Part shown: positions 30,917 to 38,414 of the stretch, piece by piece
Layout of the letters: every line of letters begins with the position of its first letter
How positions within the stretch are numbered: the stretch's first letter is position 1
From: an uncultured Bacteroidales bacterium
GTDB taxonomy: Bacteria; Bacteroidota; Bacteroidia; Bacteroidales; UBA1715
Assembly: GCA_937892155.1 (NCBI GenBank)
Contig: CALAUG010000017.1
Coordinates: forward strand, 1-38,414
Reading direction: 5' to 3'
Length of the DNA: 38,414 nt
Translations under genes and position numbers: made by a program
Notes under the pieces: generated by a model
What the model was told of the DNA's origin: nothing
The model's input: only the letters and a program-made list of their open reading frames with translations
Database searches by the model: none

Positions 30917-32296
30917 ATGAAACGCATAATTACTTATATAGTAAGTGCACTATTTATGTTGCCAGCATTGGCACAACAGTCGCTTACATTGAACGATTGC
31001 CGTGAAATGGCATTGAAAAATAATGTCAAAATGCAGCAACAACAAATGGCTTTGGAAAATGCGTCATTACAGAAAAAGGAAGCCATTACCCACATGTTTC
31101 CATCGGTTAGTGCAATGGGAATGACATTTAAAGCCCATAATGATCTTGTAAACCTTTCTGTTCCAACAGACGAAATAGTACCTGTGGTCACCAGCGTCGC
31201 GACAATGATGCCGGATTTAGCACCATTGTTGGGCGGTTTGGAAATTCCAGAAAATATTTCAGCATTGAATGATGGTACCATAGGCGCCGTGATGGCTATG
31301 TGGCCAATTTTTGCCGGTGGTAGAGTATTTAATGGAACTCGTCTGGCTCAAGTTGGATACGACGTTCTCAAACTACAAATGCAACAAACAGAACGCGAGA
31401 TTAAACTAACAGCTGAACAATATTATTGGCAGGTTATCAGTCTGGAAGAGAAATTGAACACAATCCGTTCCATGAAAAAACTATTACAAAGTTTGGAATC
31501 GGATGTACAGACTGCTGTAAATGCGGGACTTGCAACACGTAATGATTTATTGCAGGTACAGTTGCAACAAGGGCAAGTAGAAAGTGGACTGGTAACGCTT
31601 CAAAGTAATTATACTATATGTAGAATGTTGTTGTCGCAATACATTGGACTTGGACTTGACACGATGTTCACATTACAAATAGATTCAAAATCGTCATTGA
31701 AGAAACTTGATGAAGAAATCAATACTCCAGACGATATCATAGTTAATGCCAACGATGCTGTAAATTCTACCATTGAATCAGAATTGTTACAACAAAATAT
31801 TAATGCAAAGAAGTTGCAATACAAAATGGAAATCGGCAAGCATCTTCCAACAATCGCTCTCGGAGGATGTTACTATTACGATAATTTAATGTCGGATGAT
31901 GGTGAAAATAACGGGATGGTTTTCGCAACCGTGAGTGTCCCTATAACAGACTGGTGGGGAGGTTCGTACGCTATGAAACGTGAAAAAAATGCGCAAAAAA
32001 CGGCGGAAATGGATTTCCAGGACATACAACAAAAACTATTAATCGGTATTCAGGTGGCAGAAACTAATTTACGTGACGCTTGGCAACAAGTGCACATTGC
32101 AAAACGTAACATTGAACAATCTGACGAAAATCTTCGTTTGGAACAAGATTACTATTCGGCCGGAACTGCCACTATGAGCGAATTATTGCAGGCTCAATCA
32201 CTCAATCAACAGAGTCACGACAAATATGTCGATGCCTGGATTCAATATCAGATAAAACGTTTGGAATATTTACAGACAATTGGAGCGACGATATAA
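30917..32296 (+). CDS. TolC family outer-membrane efflux channel
   Basis: A 459-residue protein with a signal peptide (MKRIITYIVSALFMLPALA, then QQ). LTLNDCREMALKNNVKMQQQQMA begins the helical barrel, and two similar halves (~20-235 and ~245-459) each hold long Gln-rich helices and a beta-strand pair (SVSAMGMTFKAHND and TIALGGCYYYDN). LRLEQDYYSAGTATMSELLQAQSL near the end is the conserved OEP motif. The protein forms the outer-membrane exit duct for the RND pump encoded immediately upstream (2-bp gap). No lipobox Cys was seen, so it is not the lipidated OprM type. Confidence 0.9.
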   Translation: MKRIITYIVSALFMLPALAQQSLTLNDCREMALKNNVKMQQQQMALENASLQKKEAITHMFPSVSAMGMTFKAHNDLVNLSVPTDEIVPVVTSVATMMPDLAPLLGGLEIPENISALNDGTIGAVMAMWPIFAGGRVFNGTRLAQVGYDVLKLQMQQTEREIKLTAEQYYWQVISLEEKLNTIRSMKKLLQSLESDVQTAVNAGLATRNDLLQVQLQQGQVESGLVTLQSNYTICRMLLSQYIGLGLDTMFTLQIDSKSSLKKLDEEINTPDDIIVNANDAVNSTIESELLQQNINAKKLQYKMEIGKHLPTIALGGCYYYDNLMSDDGENNGMVFATVSVPITDWWGGSYAMKREKNAQKTAEMDFQDIQQKLLIGIQVAETNLRDAWQQVHIAKRNIEQSDENLRLEQDYYSAGTATMSELLQAQSLNQQSHDKYVDAWIQYQIKRLEYLQTIGATI

Positions 32297-32322
32297 TGCT
32301 CATAATGAGCCTAATTTCTTTT

Positions 32323-32343
32323 CATTAATCACTAATTACTTAT
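32323..32343. repeat. Short 7-bp-periodic tract
   Basis: CATTAAT, CACTAAT, TACTTAT in register after the TolC gene, overlapping the A+T-rich DNA just upstream of the -7 box at 32350. CATTAAT is also the unit before manA. Confidence 0.6.
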
Positions 32344-32349
32344 TTTTTA

Positions 32350-32357
32350 TATCTTTG
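32350..32357 (+). promoter_or_regulatory. -7 box of the pseudouridine synthase-era operon
   Basis: TATCTTTG, 22 bases before the ATG at 32380. Confidence 0.55.
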
Positions 32358-32379
32358 CTCGCTTTTTAAACTGTTCGGC

Positions 32380-33762
32380 ATGGAAAATAATGATAAACAA
32401 TTCGAATCTCGCGGGAACCGCAGACCTTTTGGTGGACGGGGTAATGGTCCGCGTCGGGATTGGAATTCACGAGAACGCTCTTTTGGTGACAGAAGATCAT
32501 TCGATAGAAACGAAAACTCGGAACGTCCGCATTTTTCGAAACCTTTTCGGAAATTCGATGATGGAGAACATCGTTCTCGTCGTGAATATGACGAAGAAAG
32601 ACCACGAAGATTCGATGGTGAACGAAAACCATTCCATCGCTTTGACGATGAAAATGGTGACAGAAGAGAATTCAAACCTCGTCGTTTCAACGATGAGCGA
32701 CCTCGAAGAAATTTTGACGAAGATCGTCCTCGTCGCCAGTTCAATGATGAAGAAAGACCACGAAGATTCGATGGCGAACGGAAACCGTTCCGTCGCTTTA
32801 ATGACGAAAATGGTGAAAGGAGAGAGTTTAAACCTCGTCGCTTCAGTGATAAACCGAGACGTACAGAGAAATTTTATGAACTTCCAACAGAATATACATC
32901 CATAGACAAAAGTCTTATCAGACGTAATTTCGATGATGAATGGAACGATGACGATATTGTGGTTATGGATTCAGTTCCAGAAGAACCAGAAATCGAAGTA
33001 AAACGTCCAGCAACAGAGGCAGAAGGATACCGTTTAAACAGATATATTTCTAACGCAGGTGTTTGTTCTCGTCGTGCTGCTGATGATTTGATTGCAGCAG
33101 GAAAAATCACATTGAATGGAAAAGTTGTTACTGATTATTCCACAAAGGTATTTCCTGGCGACGAAGTATGTTTAGATGGTAAAGTATTGTCTTCGCAAAA
33201 ACGTGTATATATTGTTTTTAACAAACCAAAGAATTGTATATCAACTAAATCAGACGAATTAGGAAGACGTACTATTTATGATTACGTAAAAACTGATGTG
33301 GAAGTGAAAAATGTTGGTCGTCTTGACCGTGACACAACTGGTGTGATGTTGCTGACAAACGACGGAGATTTAATTGAACGACTGACTCATCCACGCTACA
33401 ACAAGATGAAAATCTACCACGTATTCTTAAACAAAAATCTTACCTCAGATGATTTTTCTGCAATTTCCGGCGGCGTAGATTTGGACACTATAGTTACAGA
33501 AGATGGCACAGAAATCAAAGGTGGACATATAGATGTGGATGATTTGCAATATGTTGACGGTGAGAAAAATCAGGTTGGAATTCAAATTCACTCTGGTTTA
33601 TATCACGTCGTACGTCGAATATTTGAAAAATATGGCTACGAAATAGAAAAACTTGACCGTGTGTATTTCGCTGGTTTAACCAAAAAAGATTTACCTCGTG
33701 GTCATTGGCGTTATTTAACACAGAAGGAAGTAGCTACAATAAAACGAGGAGCATACGCATAA
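32380..33762 (+). CDS. rRNA pseudouridine synthase (RluB/RsuA family) with Arg-rich N-terminal extension
   Basis: A 460-residue protein. Residues ~1-165 are a low-complexity extension rich in Arg, Asp, Glu and Phe (RPRRFDGERKPF, DENGDRREFKPRRF), which contains two copies of a ~50-residue unit. Residues ~210-255 form an S4 RNA-binding domain (YRLNRYISNAGVCSRRAADDLI). The rest is the RsuA-type catalytic domain with the active-site Asp in VGRLDRDTTGVMLLTNDG, an IYHVFL strand and a HVVRRIFEKYGYEIEKL C-terminal motif. It isomerises a uridine in rRNA; whether in 23S (RluB/RluE) or 16S (RsuA) cannot be settled. The extension probably contacts RNA non-specifically. Its stop overlaps the era start by one base (TAATG). 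Confidence 0.9.
   Translation: MENNDKQFESRGNRRPFGGRGNGPRRDWNSRERSFGDRRSFDRNENSERPHFSKPFRKFDDGEHRSRREYDEERPRRFDGERKPFHRFDDENGDRREFKPRRFNDERPRRNFDEDRPRRQFNDEERPRRFDGERKPFRRFNDENGERREFKPRRFSDKPRRTEKFYELPTEYTSIDKSLIRRNFDDEWNDDDIVVMDSVPEEPEIEVKRPATEAEGYRLNRYISNAGVCSRRAADDLIAAGKITLNGKVVTDYSTKVFPGDEVCLDGKVLSSQKRVYIVFNKPKNCISTKSDELGRRTIYDYVKTDVEVKNVGRLDRDTTGVMLLTNDGDLIERLTHPRYNKMKIYHVFLNKNLTSDDFSAISGGVDLDTIVTEDGTEIKGGHIDVDDLQYVDGEKNQVGIQIHSGLYHVVRRIFEKYGYEIEKLDRVYFAGLTKKDLPRGHWRYLTQKEVATIKRGAYA
32599..32851 (+). repeat. In-frame duplication of ~100 bp inside the pseudouridine synthase extension
   Basis: GAAAGACCACGAAGATTCGA begins at about 32599 and again at about 32752, 153 bp apart. The match continues for about 100 bases with scattered silent or conservative changes, giving the protein repeat ERPRRFDGERKPF...REFKPRRF. 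The 153-bp spacing is a multiple of three, so the frame is kept. Confidence 0.85.
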
Positions 33763-34661
33763 TGGCATTTAAGTCAGGATTTGTAAATATTGTCGGGAAT
33801 CCGAATGTTGGAAAATCAACATTGATGAACGAACTCGTAGGAGAACGCTTATCTATTGTTACGTCTAAATCGCAGACTACACGCCATAGAATATTAGGTA
33901 TAGTTAACGGAGAAAATCATCAGATTGTATTCTCCGACACTCCAGGTGTTTTAAAGCCTGCCTACAAAATGCAGGAAGCAATGCTGAAATTTTCAGAATC
34001 GGCATTGGTCGATGCAGATGAAATACTATACATCACCGATGTTCAGGAAACAGCTGATAAAAATGCTGATTTTCTTGAAAAGGTAAAGAAAATGGAGCAG
34101 ACGCCAATTTTGTTGGTTATAAACAAAATTGATTTGATTGATCAGGAAAAACTGGTGGCGTTGGTTGAATATTGGGAGAAACAATTGCCAAATGCAGAAA
34201 TAATTCCTTGTTCTGCGCTGAATAAATTCAACATCGACTACATAATGAAACGTATTGTGGCGCTGTTACCAGAGGGTGAGCCATATTACGACTTAGATGA
34301 ACTGACCGATAAACCAATGCGTTTCTTCGTCTCGGAAATCATCCGTGAGAAAATTTTGATGCTATACAGCAAAGAAATTCCATATTCGTGCGAGGTCGTC
34401 GTTGAACAATATGAAGAGTCTCCAAAAAATGTTCATATACGTGCCGTTATAAATGTTGCACGCGATTCTCAGAAGGGCATAATCATTGGGAAAAAAGGCG
34501 AAGGAATAAAACGTCTGGGTATAGAAGCCCGAAAAGATATTGAAACCTTTATCGGGAAAAGTATTTATCTTGAATTATTCGTTAAGGTTGAAAAAGATTG
34601 GAGAAACAACGAAAAAGACCTTCGTAATTTTGGATATATTCTTAAAGATGATAAAGATTAA
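33762..34661 (+). CDS. era: GTPase Era
   Basis: A 299-residue GTPase; the start is the ATG overlapping the upstream stop (TAATG), which gives MAFKSGFVNIVGNPNVGKST, whereas the longer frame would begin inside the upstream gene. G1 is GNPNVGKS (12-19), G3 is DTPG, G4 is NKID, followed by the SALNKFN G5 region. The C-terminal KH domain includes IIIGKKGEGIKRLGIEARKDIE (in part). Era binds the 3' end of 16S rRNA and aids 30S assembly. The pairing with a pseudouridine synthase gene suits joint ribosome maturation. A strong hairpin terminator follows at 34681-34711. Confidence 0.95.
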   Translation: MAFKSGFVNIVGNPNVGKSTLMNELVGERLSIVTSKSQTTRHRILGIVNGENHQIVFSDTPGVLKPAYKMQEAMLKFSESALVDADEILYITDVQETADKNADFLEKVKKMEQTPILLVINKIDLIDQEKLVALVEYWEKQLPNAEIIPCSALNKFNIDYIMKRIVALLPEGEPYYDLDELTDKPMRFFVSEIIREKILMLYSKEIPYSCEVVVEQYEESPKNVHIRAVINVARDSQKGIIIGKKGEGIKRLGIEARKDIETFIGKSIYLELFVKVEKDWRNNEKDLRNFGYILKDDKD

Positions 34662-34680
34662 TGTAGAAAATACAGATCAT

Positions 34681-34711
34681 AAAAAAAGCAACCATTTAGG
34701 TTGCTTTTTTT
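34681..34711. terminator. Bidirectional rho-independent terminator after era
   Basis: AAAAAAAGCAACC (34681-34693) and GGTTGCTTTTTTT (34699-34711) are perfect reverse complements with a 5-base ATTTA loop. The A-run and T-run make it work in both directions, serving era on the plus strand and the minus-strand DUF2795 gene, whose stop codon begins two bases away. Confidence 0.9.
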
Positions 34712-34712
34712 A

Positions 34713-34934
34713 TTAATACTCATCTTCGTTAAATAAGAAATCTTCTTTACTTGGGTAATCAGGCCAAATTTCTTCAATACTTTCGTAAACTTCGCCCTCA
34801 TCTTCAATTTCGTTAAGATTTTCAATCACTTCTTGTGGAGCACCTGAACGGATTGCATAATCAATCAATTCTTCTTTTGTTGCAGGCCATGGAGCATCTT
34901 CCAACTTTGAGGCTAATTCTAATGTCCAATACAT
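34713..34934 (-). CDS. DUF2795 domain-containing small acidic protein
   Basis: A 73-residue acidic protein (MYWTLELASKLEDAPWPATKEELIDYAIRSG... in part). The open frame extends upstream, but only the portion from this ATG has the conserved sequence; the extension is Lys/Ile-rich and unlike it. The APWPATKEELIDYAIRSGAP segment matches DUF2795, after which the C-terminus is strongly acidic (EDEGEVYESIEEIWPDYP). Function unknown; the family is small and cytosolic. It lies 61 bp downstream of the adenosyltransferase on the same strand and shares the era terminator. Confidence 0.8.
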   Translation of the reverse strand: MYWTLELASKLEDAPWPATKEELIDYAIRSGAPQEVIENLNEIEDEGEVYESIEEIWPDYPSKEDFLFNEDEY

Positions 34935-34995
34935 AGTTATTAATATGTTTTTAATTATTCTATATTTTTTGCGAATAAAACAATTTTCATAGAAT

Positions 34996-35535
34996 TTACA
35001 AAGGGAGATTTCGGAGAATTTCACTTTTGTTGAAATCTTTTAAGACTTTCCTCGCCAACACAAATAAATAGTCCGATAGACGGTTTATATAGATTGTTGA
35101 TAACTTATTTACTTCTGTTGTTTCTGATAGTTTTATCATGTTTCGTTCTGCACGGCGGCAAACGGTACGCGCTATCTGGCAGTACGATGAGACCACGTGT
35201 CCGCCTGGTAATATAAAGGATTTACATTGTGGTAATTCAGCAGTGATGCTGTCAATTTCATGCTCCATTTTTTCAATTTCAGATTCAGAAATTGAAATTG
35301 TATTCATGTCTTTTTCGTTTGCCAAATCCGTGCAAATTGTAAAAAGATTGTTTTGAATGTTGCGTAGCTGTTGCACAACGGTTTTGTTTTCGTAGCAATC
35401 GCAAATAAGTCCCAAATAGGAGTTGAGTTCGTCGATTGTGCCGAAACATTCCAAACGGAAATCACTTTTGGGAACACGTGTTCCGCCTAATAGTGATGTT
35501 GTTCCGTCGTCGCCGGTTTTTGTGTATATTTTCAT
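34996..35535 (-). CDS. Cob(I)alamin adenosyltransferase, PduO type
   Basis: A 179-residue protein with the PduO-type signatures: KIYTKTGDDGTTSLLGGTRVPKSD (in part) at the N-terminus, which binds ATP; ECFGTIDELNSYLGL; and the helix ending GGHVVSSYCQIARTVCRRAERN. The enzyme transfers the adenosyl group of ATP to cob(I)alamin to make coenzyme B12, required by enzymes such as methylmalonyl-CoA mutase. Its length is normal for the stand-alone bacterial form. It overlaps the upstream alpha-L-fucosidase gene by 4 bp (ATGA), an unusual partner. Confidence 0.92.
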   Translation of the reverse strand: MKIYTKTGDDGTTSLLGGTRVPKSDFRLECFGTIDELNSYLGLICDCYENKTVVQQLRNIQNNLFTICTDLANEKDMNTISISESEIEKMEHEIDSITAELPQCKSFILPGGHVVSSYCQIARTVCRRAERNMIKLSETTEVNKLSTIYINRLSDYLFVLARKVLKDFNKSEILRNLPL

Positions 35536-37040
35536 TGTTTTGTTTTTGTAAAATCTGGAATGTCAACAACAATAATTTCAAATTTTTTCTTTGAAGGCTT
35601 CTTTCTTCTGGGAATAGGTTTGTTAAACCTATCATAATCTACACCGTTCTGGTAATTGTAATTATGATACTCCCAATTCTTAATGTTAAATTGTATGATA
35701 GTGTCTTTCAGATTCAAACAAGCGGTAGTTTGTATCTCTTGATCTGGTTGTGAAAGTTCATATACTTTGTATGTATGTTTCTCTAATTCAAGATGTTGAA
35801 TCTTTATAAAAGGTGTCAATGTCGTCCTAAATGGGTCGCGGGAGTAGCAATACAATTTTCCTTCTTTTGTCGTGTATAAATGGCCTATATCGTTACCGTA
35901 TTTACTTTTTTCGGTGGCTGGATTACGCCCTGTTCCGTAAATTGCCTCGCCATACACGCTCATCAATGTGCCAATTTCGCGGAGTGTGTTCTTGTCGCCT
36001 TTGGACAGTTTCCCATTGCCTTTGGGGCCGATGTTGAGCAAATAATTCCCGTCACGGCTTGCTGTCATAAAAAGTTCCTCGAAAATCTGGTCGGCACTCA
36101 TGTAATGTGCTGAACTGCTTTTACTTTTGTCGTATCCCCAAGCTCCATTCAGGGTTCGACAGGTTTCCCATGGTCGTGGCAATGGTTTTGACGGAATTTT
36201 TTCTTCGGGACACATAAAGTCGCCCAAACCAAGATTTCGTTTAACTCGTTCATTAACAATGATTGACGAATCAATCGACATAATGTAATCGTACAAATCA
36301 ACGGCGTCTTGTTTTGTCCACCAATTGAATACATCGGCTGTATCTTTGTTTTCACACCAATCGCCATCGAACCACAAAATACTTGGATGATAACGGTTAA
36401 TCAATTCCTTGATTTGCTTTTTTTCGTTTTCGATAAATGGCGCTTTTTCGTCCATTGAATACAATTGCGACCAATAATCTTTGTGATATTGCGAATGATG
36501 GTTCCAGTCAAGAATGGAGTAGTATAGTCCGAATTTGATTCCTTGTTTGTCGCACTCATTTTTGAGTTCCATCAAAATGTCGCGCTCAAAGCCCAAATAA
36601 TGATACAAATCGAACGTCGTTGTGTTTGTGTAATCTTTAAAATCATCAACTTCGGTCTTCCACATACAAAAACCTTCGTGATGTTTTGCTGTGATGATGA
36701 TGTACTTCATTCCTGCAGTTTTCGCAAGGTCAACAATTTGTTTTGCATTGAAATTCTTGGGATTGAAATTCTTTGTGATTTTTTCCTGATAATCCTGTTT
36801 AGACCAATCTTCTACGAACATACACCATTCTCCGTGTCCGTAATATGAGTACGATCCAAAGTGGATGAACATTCCAAAACGAGCCTCGTACCACCATTGC
36901 ATTTTTTGTGGTATAGTGTAGATAGTGTTTGTCTGAGTTGTGTCAAACTGCTGCTCCGTGACAAGCGGTAATACTTGAGAACAGGCATCATTTGCATGCA
37001 CGCAGAATGGCAATAGAAATAAGAGAATATATTTTTTCAT
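35532..37040 (-). CDS. Alpha-L-fucosidase, glycoside hydrolase family 29
   Basis: A 502-residue exported enzyme when started at the ATG of MKKYILLFLLPFCVHANDAC; an ATG 14 codons upstream is possible, but it puts polar residues before the signal peptide. GH29 features are WWYEARFGMFIHFGSYSYYG, the HHEGF motif (TAKHHEGFCMW), FGLYYSILDWNHH and the catalytic nucleophile Asp225 in ILWFDGDW. A MSADQIFEELFMTASRDGNYLLNIGPKG block (in part) is also conserved. The enzyme removes terminal fucose from glycans, probably in the periplasm or at the surface. No SusC/SusD pair or other glycosidase is present, so this is not a canonical polysaccharide-utilisation locus. The C-terminus has a basic patch (RRKKPSKKK). 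Confidence 0.9.
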   Translation of the reverse strand: MKKYILLFLLPFCVHANDACSQVLPLVTEQQFDTTQTNTIYTIPQKMQWWYEARFGMFIHFGSYSYYGHGEWCMFVEDWSKQDYQEKITKNFNPKNFNAKQIVDLAKTAGMKYIIITAKHHEGFCMWKTEVDDFKDYTNTTTFDLYHYLGFERDILMELKNECDKQGIKFGLYYSILDWNHHSQYHKDYWSQLYSMDEKAPFIENEKKQIKELINRYHPSILWFDGDWCENKDTADVFNWWTKQDAVDLYDYIMSIDSSIIVNERVKRNLGLGDFMCPEEKIPSKPLPRPWETCRTLNGAWGYDKSKSSSAHYMSADQIFEELFMTASRDGNYLLNIGPKGNGKLSKGDKNTLREIGTLMSVYGEAIYGTGRNPATEKSKYGNDIGHLYTTKEGKLYCYSRDPFRTTLTPFIKIQHLELEKHTYKVYELSQPDQEIQTTACLNLKDTIIQFNIKNWEYHNYNYQNGVDYDRFNKPIPRRKKPSKKKFEIIVVDIPDFTKTKQ

Positions 37041-37101
37041 CGAGATATTTTTCGAATTTGAGACGTATTTTACAGAAGACATCTATCTCATTTCACTTTT
37101 G

Positions 37102-37109
37102 CAAATATA
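37102..37109 (-). promoter_or_regulatory. Promoter of the fucosidase-adenosyltransferase operon
   Basis: TATATTTG on the minus strand with TTTG at 37126-37129 (16 bases apart, slightly short). It lies 19 bases upstream of the first possible ATG and 61 upstream of the preferred one. Confidence 0.55.
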
Positions 37110-37159
37110 TCGTTTTATAAAAAATCAAAACTAATTTTTTGTTGATAGTACATATTTAT

Positions 37160-37167
37160 TATCTTTG
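37160..37167 (+). promoter_or_regulatory. Promoter of pyrD
   Basis: TATCTTTG (-7) with TTTG at 37138-37141 (-33), 18 bases apart; the ATG follows 23 bases after the -7 box. Confidence 0.65.
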
Positions 37168-37190
37168 GCAAGTTTAATTACAAAAACACT

Positions 37191-38237
37191 ATGTCGTTTT
37201 ATTCCGCGGTCGTCCGACCGGTACTATTTTTATTTAATCCAGAGACAATCCACACGTTTACTATTAATTGGTTGTCGTTTTTTGAAAAAATCCCAGGTGT
37301 ACAATCGTATTTACAATGGCGTTTTGGTGTGAAACCAAATCCTGTCTTGGAACGAGAATTATTCGGAATGAAATTTTCGCATCCAGTTGGCTTGGCTGCT
37401 GGATTGGATAAAAACGCACGTGCATTTCACGCATTGGGATCAATGGGATTCTCGTTTGTCGAAGTTGGCACCGTAACACCGCGTCCTCAACCTGGTAATC
37501 CGAAACCACGATTGTTTCGTTTGCCAAACGACAAAGGCATAATCAATCGTATGGGATTCAACAATAATGGTGTTGAAGAAATGGTAAAACAATTGAAGAA
37601 ACGACACACAAACGTCATTATTGGTGGAAATATTGGCAAAAATGAAGTAACGCCAAACGAGGATGCCATCCGTGACTACGTGTTGGGCTTTAATTCACTA
37701 TACGATTATGTAGATTATTTTGTCGTAAATGTGAGTTGCCCAAACCAAGTAAATCTACGAGCATTACAGGATAAAGAACCATTGACGAAAATAATGACTA
37801 AATTATGTGAAGCAAATGCCGAAAAGCCAAAATCGAAACCAATTTTGTTGAAAATTGCCCCTGATTTATCCCACGAACAATTAGACGACATCATAGACAT
37901 AGTAAAAGAAACAGGCATTGCTGGCATTGTGGCGACAAACACAACAACGACAAGGGATAATTTGTCATATAGTAAAGAACATATTGAATCGATAGGGAAA
38001 GGAGGCTTGAGCGGAGCACCGATTACAAAAAAATCAACAGAAGTAATTCGCTATCTACACGAAAAATCGGGAGGGGCATTTCCAATTATTGGTGTAGGAG
38101 GTATCATGACACCTGAAGATGCGTACGAAAAAATAGCAGCAGGAGCGTCATTAATACAGCTATATTCCGGATTTATATATGAAGGTCCGTCGCTTATACG
38201 GAGAATTTGCAAGTATTTGGCAGAAAAGTCGAAGTAA
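37191..38237 (+). CDS. pyrD: Dihydroorotate dehydrogenase (quinone), class 2
   Basis: A 348-residue flavoenzyme. The N-terminal membrane-association helices (YSAVVRPVLFLFNPETIHTF) are diagnostic for the quinone-linked class 2. VGLAAGLDKNARAFHALGSMGF binds FMN (in part), VEVGTVTPRPQPGNPKPRLFRL and NRMGFNNNGV are conserved, and the catalytic Ser lies in FVVNVSCPN. The C-terminal PIIGVGGIMTPEDAYEKIAAGASLIQLYSG segment (in part) binds phosphate. It oxidises dihydroorotate to orotate in pyrimidine synthesis and passes electrons to menaquinone at the inner membrane. It is monocistronic with its own promoter. Confidence 0.94.
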   Translation: MSFYSAVVRPVLFLFNPETIHTFTINWLSFFEKIPGVQSYLQWRFGVKPNPVLERELFGMKFSHPVGLAAGLDKNARAFHALGSMGFSFVEVGTVTPRPQPGNPKPRLFRLPNDKGIINRMGFNNNGVEEMVKQLKKRHTNVIIGGNIGKNEVTPNEDAIRDYVLGFNSLYDYVDYFVVNVSCPNQVNLRALQDKEPLTKIMTKLCEANAEKPKSKPILLKIAPDLSHEQLDDIIDIVKETGIAGIVATNTTTTRDNLSYSKEHIESIGKGGLSGAPITKKSTEVIRYLHEKSGGAFPIIGVGGIMTPEDAYEKIAAGASLIQLYSGFIYEGPSLIRRICKYLAEKSK

Positions 38238-38336
38238 TTTCAATCTCTATTGTATTGACTTTCAGAATTTTGTTTGAGTCAGTAATTTTTTTTCAAAAAA
38301 AAAGTTGTGGAGGGTTTGTAGGTTTAAAAAAAATAG

Positions 38337-38344
38337 TACATTTG
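38337..38344 (+). promoter_or_regulatory. Promoter of the tRNA-Gly gene
   Basis: TACATTTG (-7) and TTTG at 38315-38318 (-33) with an 18-base spacer, ending 10 bases before the tRNA. One of the cleanest promoters in the window. Confidence 0.7.
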
Positions 38345-38354
38345 CAACGCAATC

Positions 38355-38414
<60 letters not shown>

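Noticed and set aside
32390..32905. 171-codon frame overlapping the pseudouridine synthase N-terminus
   Set aside because: It is the +1-frame reading of the repetitive Arg-rich extension, which stays open because of the biased codons; the real frame continues into recognised S4 and catalytic domains.

Overview
The window looks like chromosomal DNA from a member of the order Bacteroidales (Bacteroidota). The gene content supports this: a FISUMP-type surface protein, BspA-like leucine-rich repeats, a C10 (streptopain-type) protease, DUF5063/DUF3109/DUF2795 proteins, BatC-like TPR and Q-rich proteins, and an RND-adaptor-TolC operon. Many intergenic regions carry the Bacteroidota promoter signature TAnnTTTG (-7), several with a TTTG-like -33 box. 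Most of the window is A+T-rich; the FISUMP tail and the C10 protease gene look visibly richer in G+C. Genus cannot be assigned from the sequence alone.

Layout. 1-404: 3' end of a FISUMP/C-type-lectin-like protein whose tail has the codon pattern of a diversity-generating-retroelement target, followed by a 7-bp tandem array. 574-4125: SIMPL protein, GltS-like symporter and BamA/TamA-type barrel. 4126-10623: a block that looks acquired. It holds a C10 protease operon and a DUF4143 ATPase. It is bounded by two copies of the last ~60 bp of the barrel gene, and its left end carries a decayed ATPase promoter joined to an ATPase 3' end. 10720-13000: rRNA methyltransferase, DEDDy exonuclease and DUF5063 operon (minus). 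13141-18473: ABC-F protein, a large EF-hand membrane protein and a di-heme peroxidase, closely packed. 18541-21420: UDP-glucose dehydrogenase, mannose-6-phosphate isomerase and DUF3109. 21417-24442: serine acetyltransferase and RNase R (minus). 24593-26622: a small outer-membrane protein and two BatC-like proteins. 26845-32296: tripartite RND efflux operon. 32380-34661: pseudouridine synthase and Era. 34713-37040: DUF2795, PduO-type adenosyltransferase and alpha-L-fucosidase (minus). 37191-38414: dihydroorotate dehydrogenase and a tRNA-Gly cut by the window end.

How the parts fit. Most of the window is housekeeping: ribosome and RNA maintenance (RlmI, RNase R, Era, pseudouridine synthase, ABC-F), cell-surface sugar precursors (Ugd, ManA), pyrimidine and cysteine synthesis, and efflux. 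The most unusual material is at the left. First, the FISUMP tail has 29 of 33 consecutive codons ending in C. Second, the protease is translationally coupled to a tiny secreted protein that is little more than a signal peptide, a beta module and a sorting-type tail. Third, the protease/ATPase block has direct-repeat borders. Short 7-bp-periodic tracts recur in intergenic DNA across the window. All family names are from recognition of the translated sequence; no database search was run.
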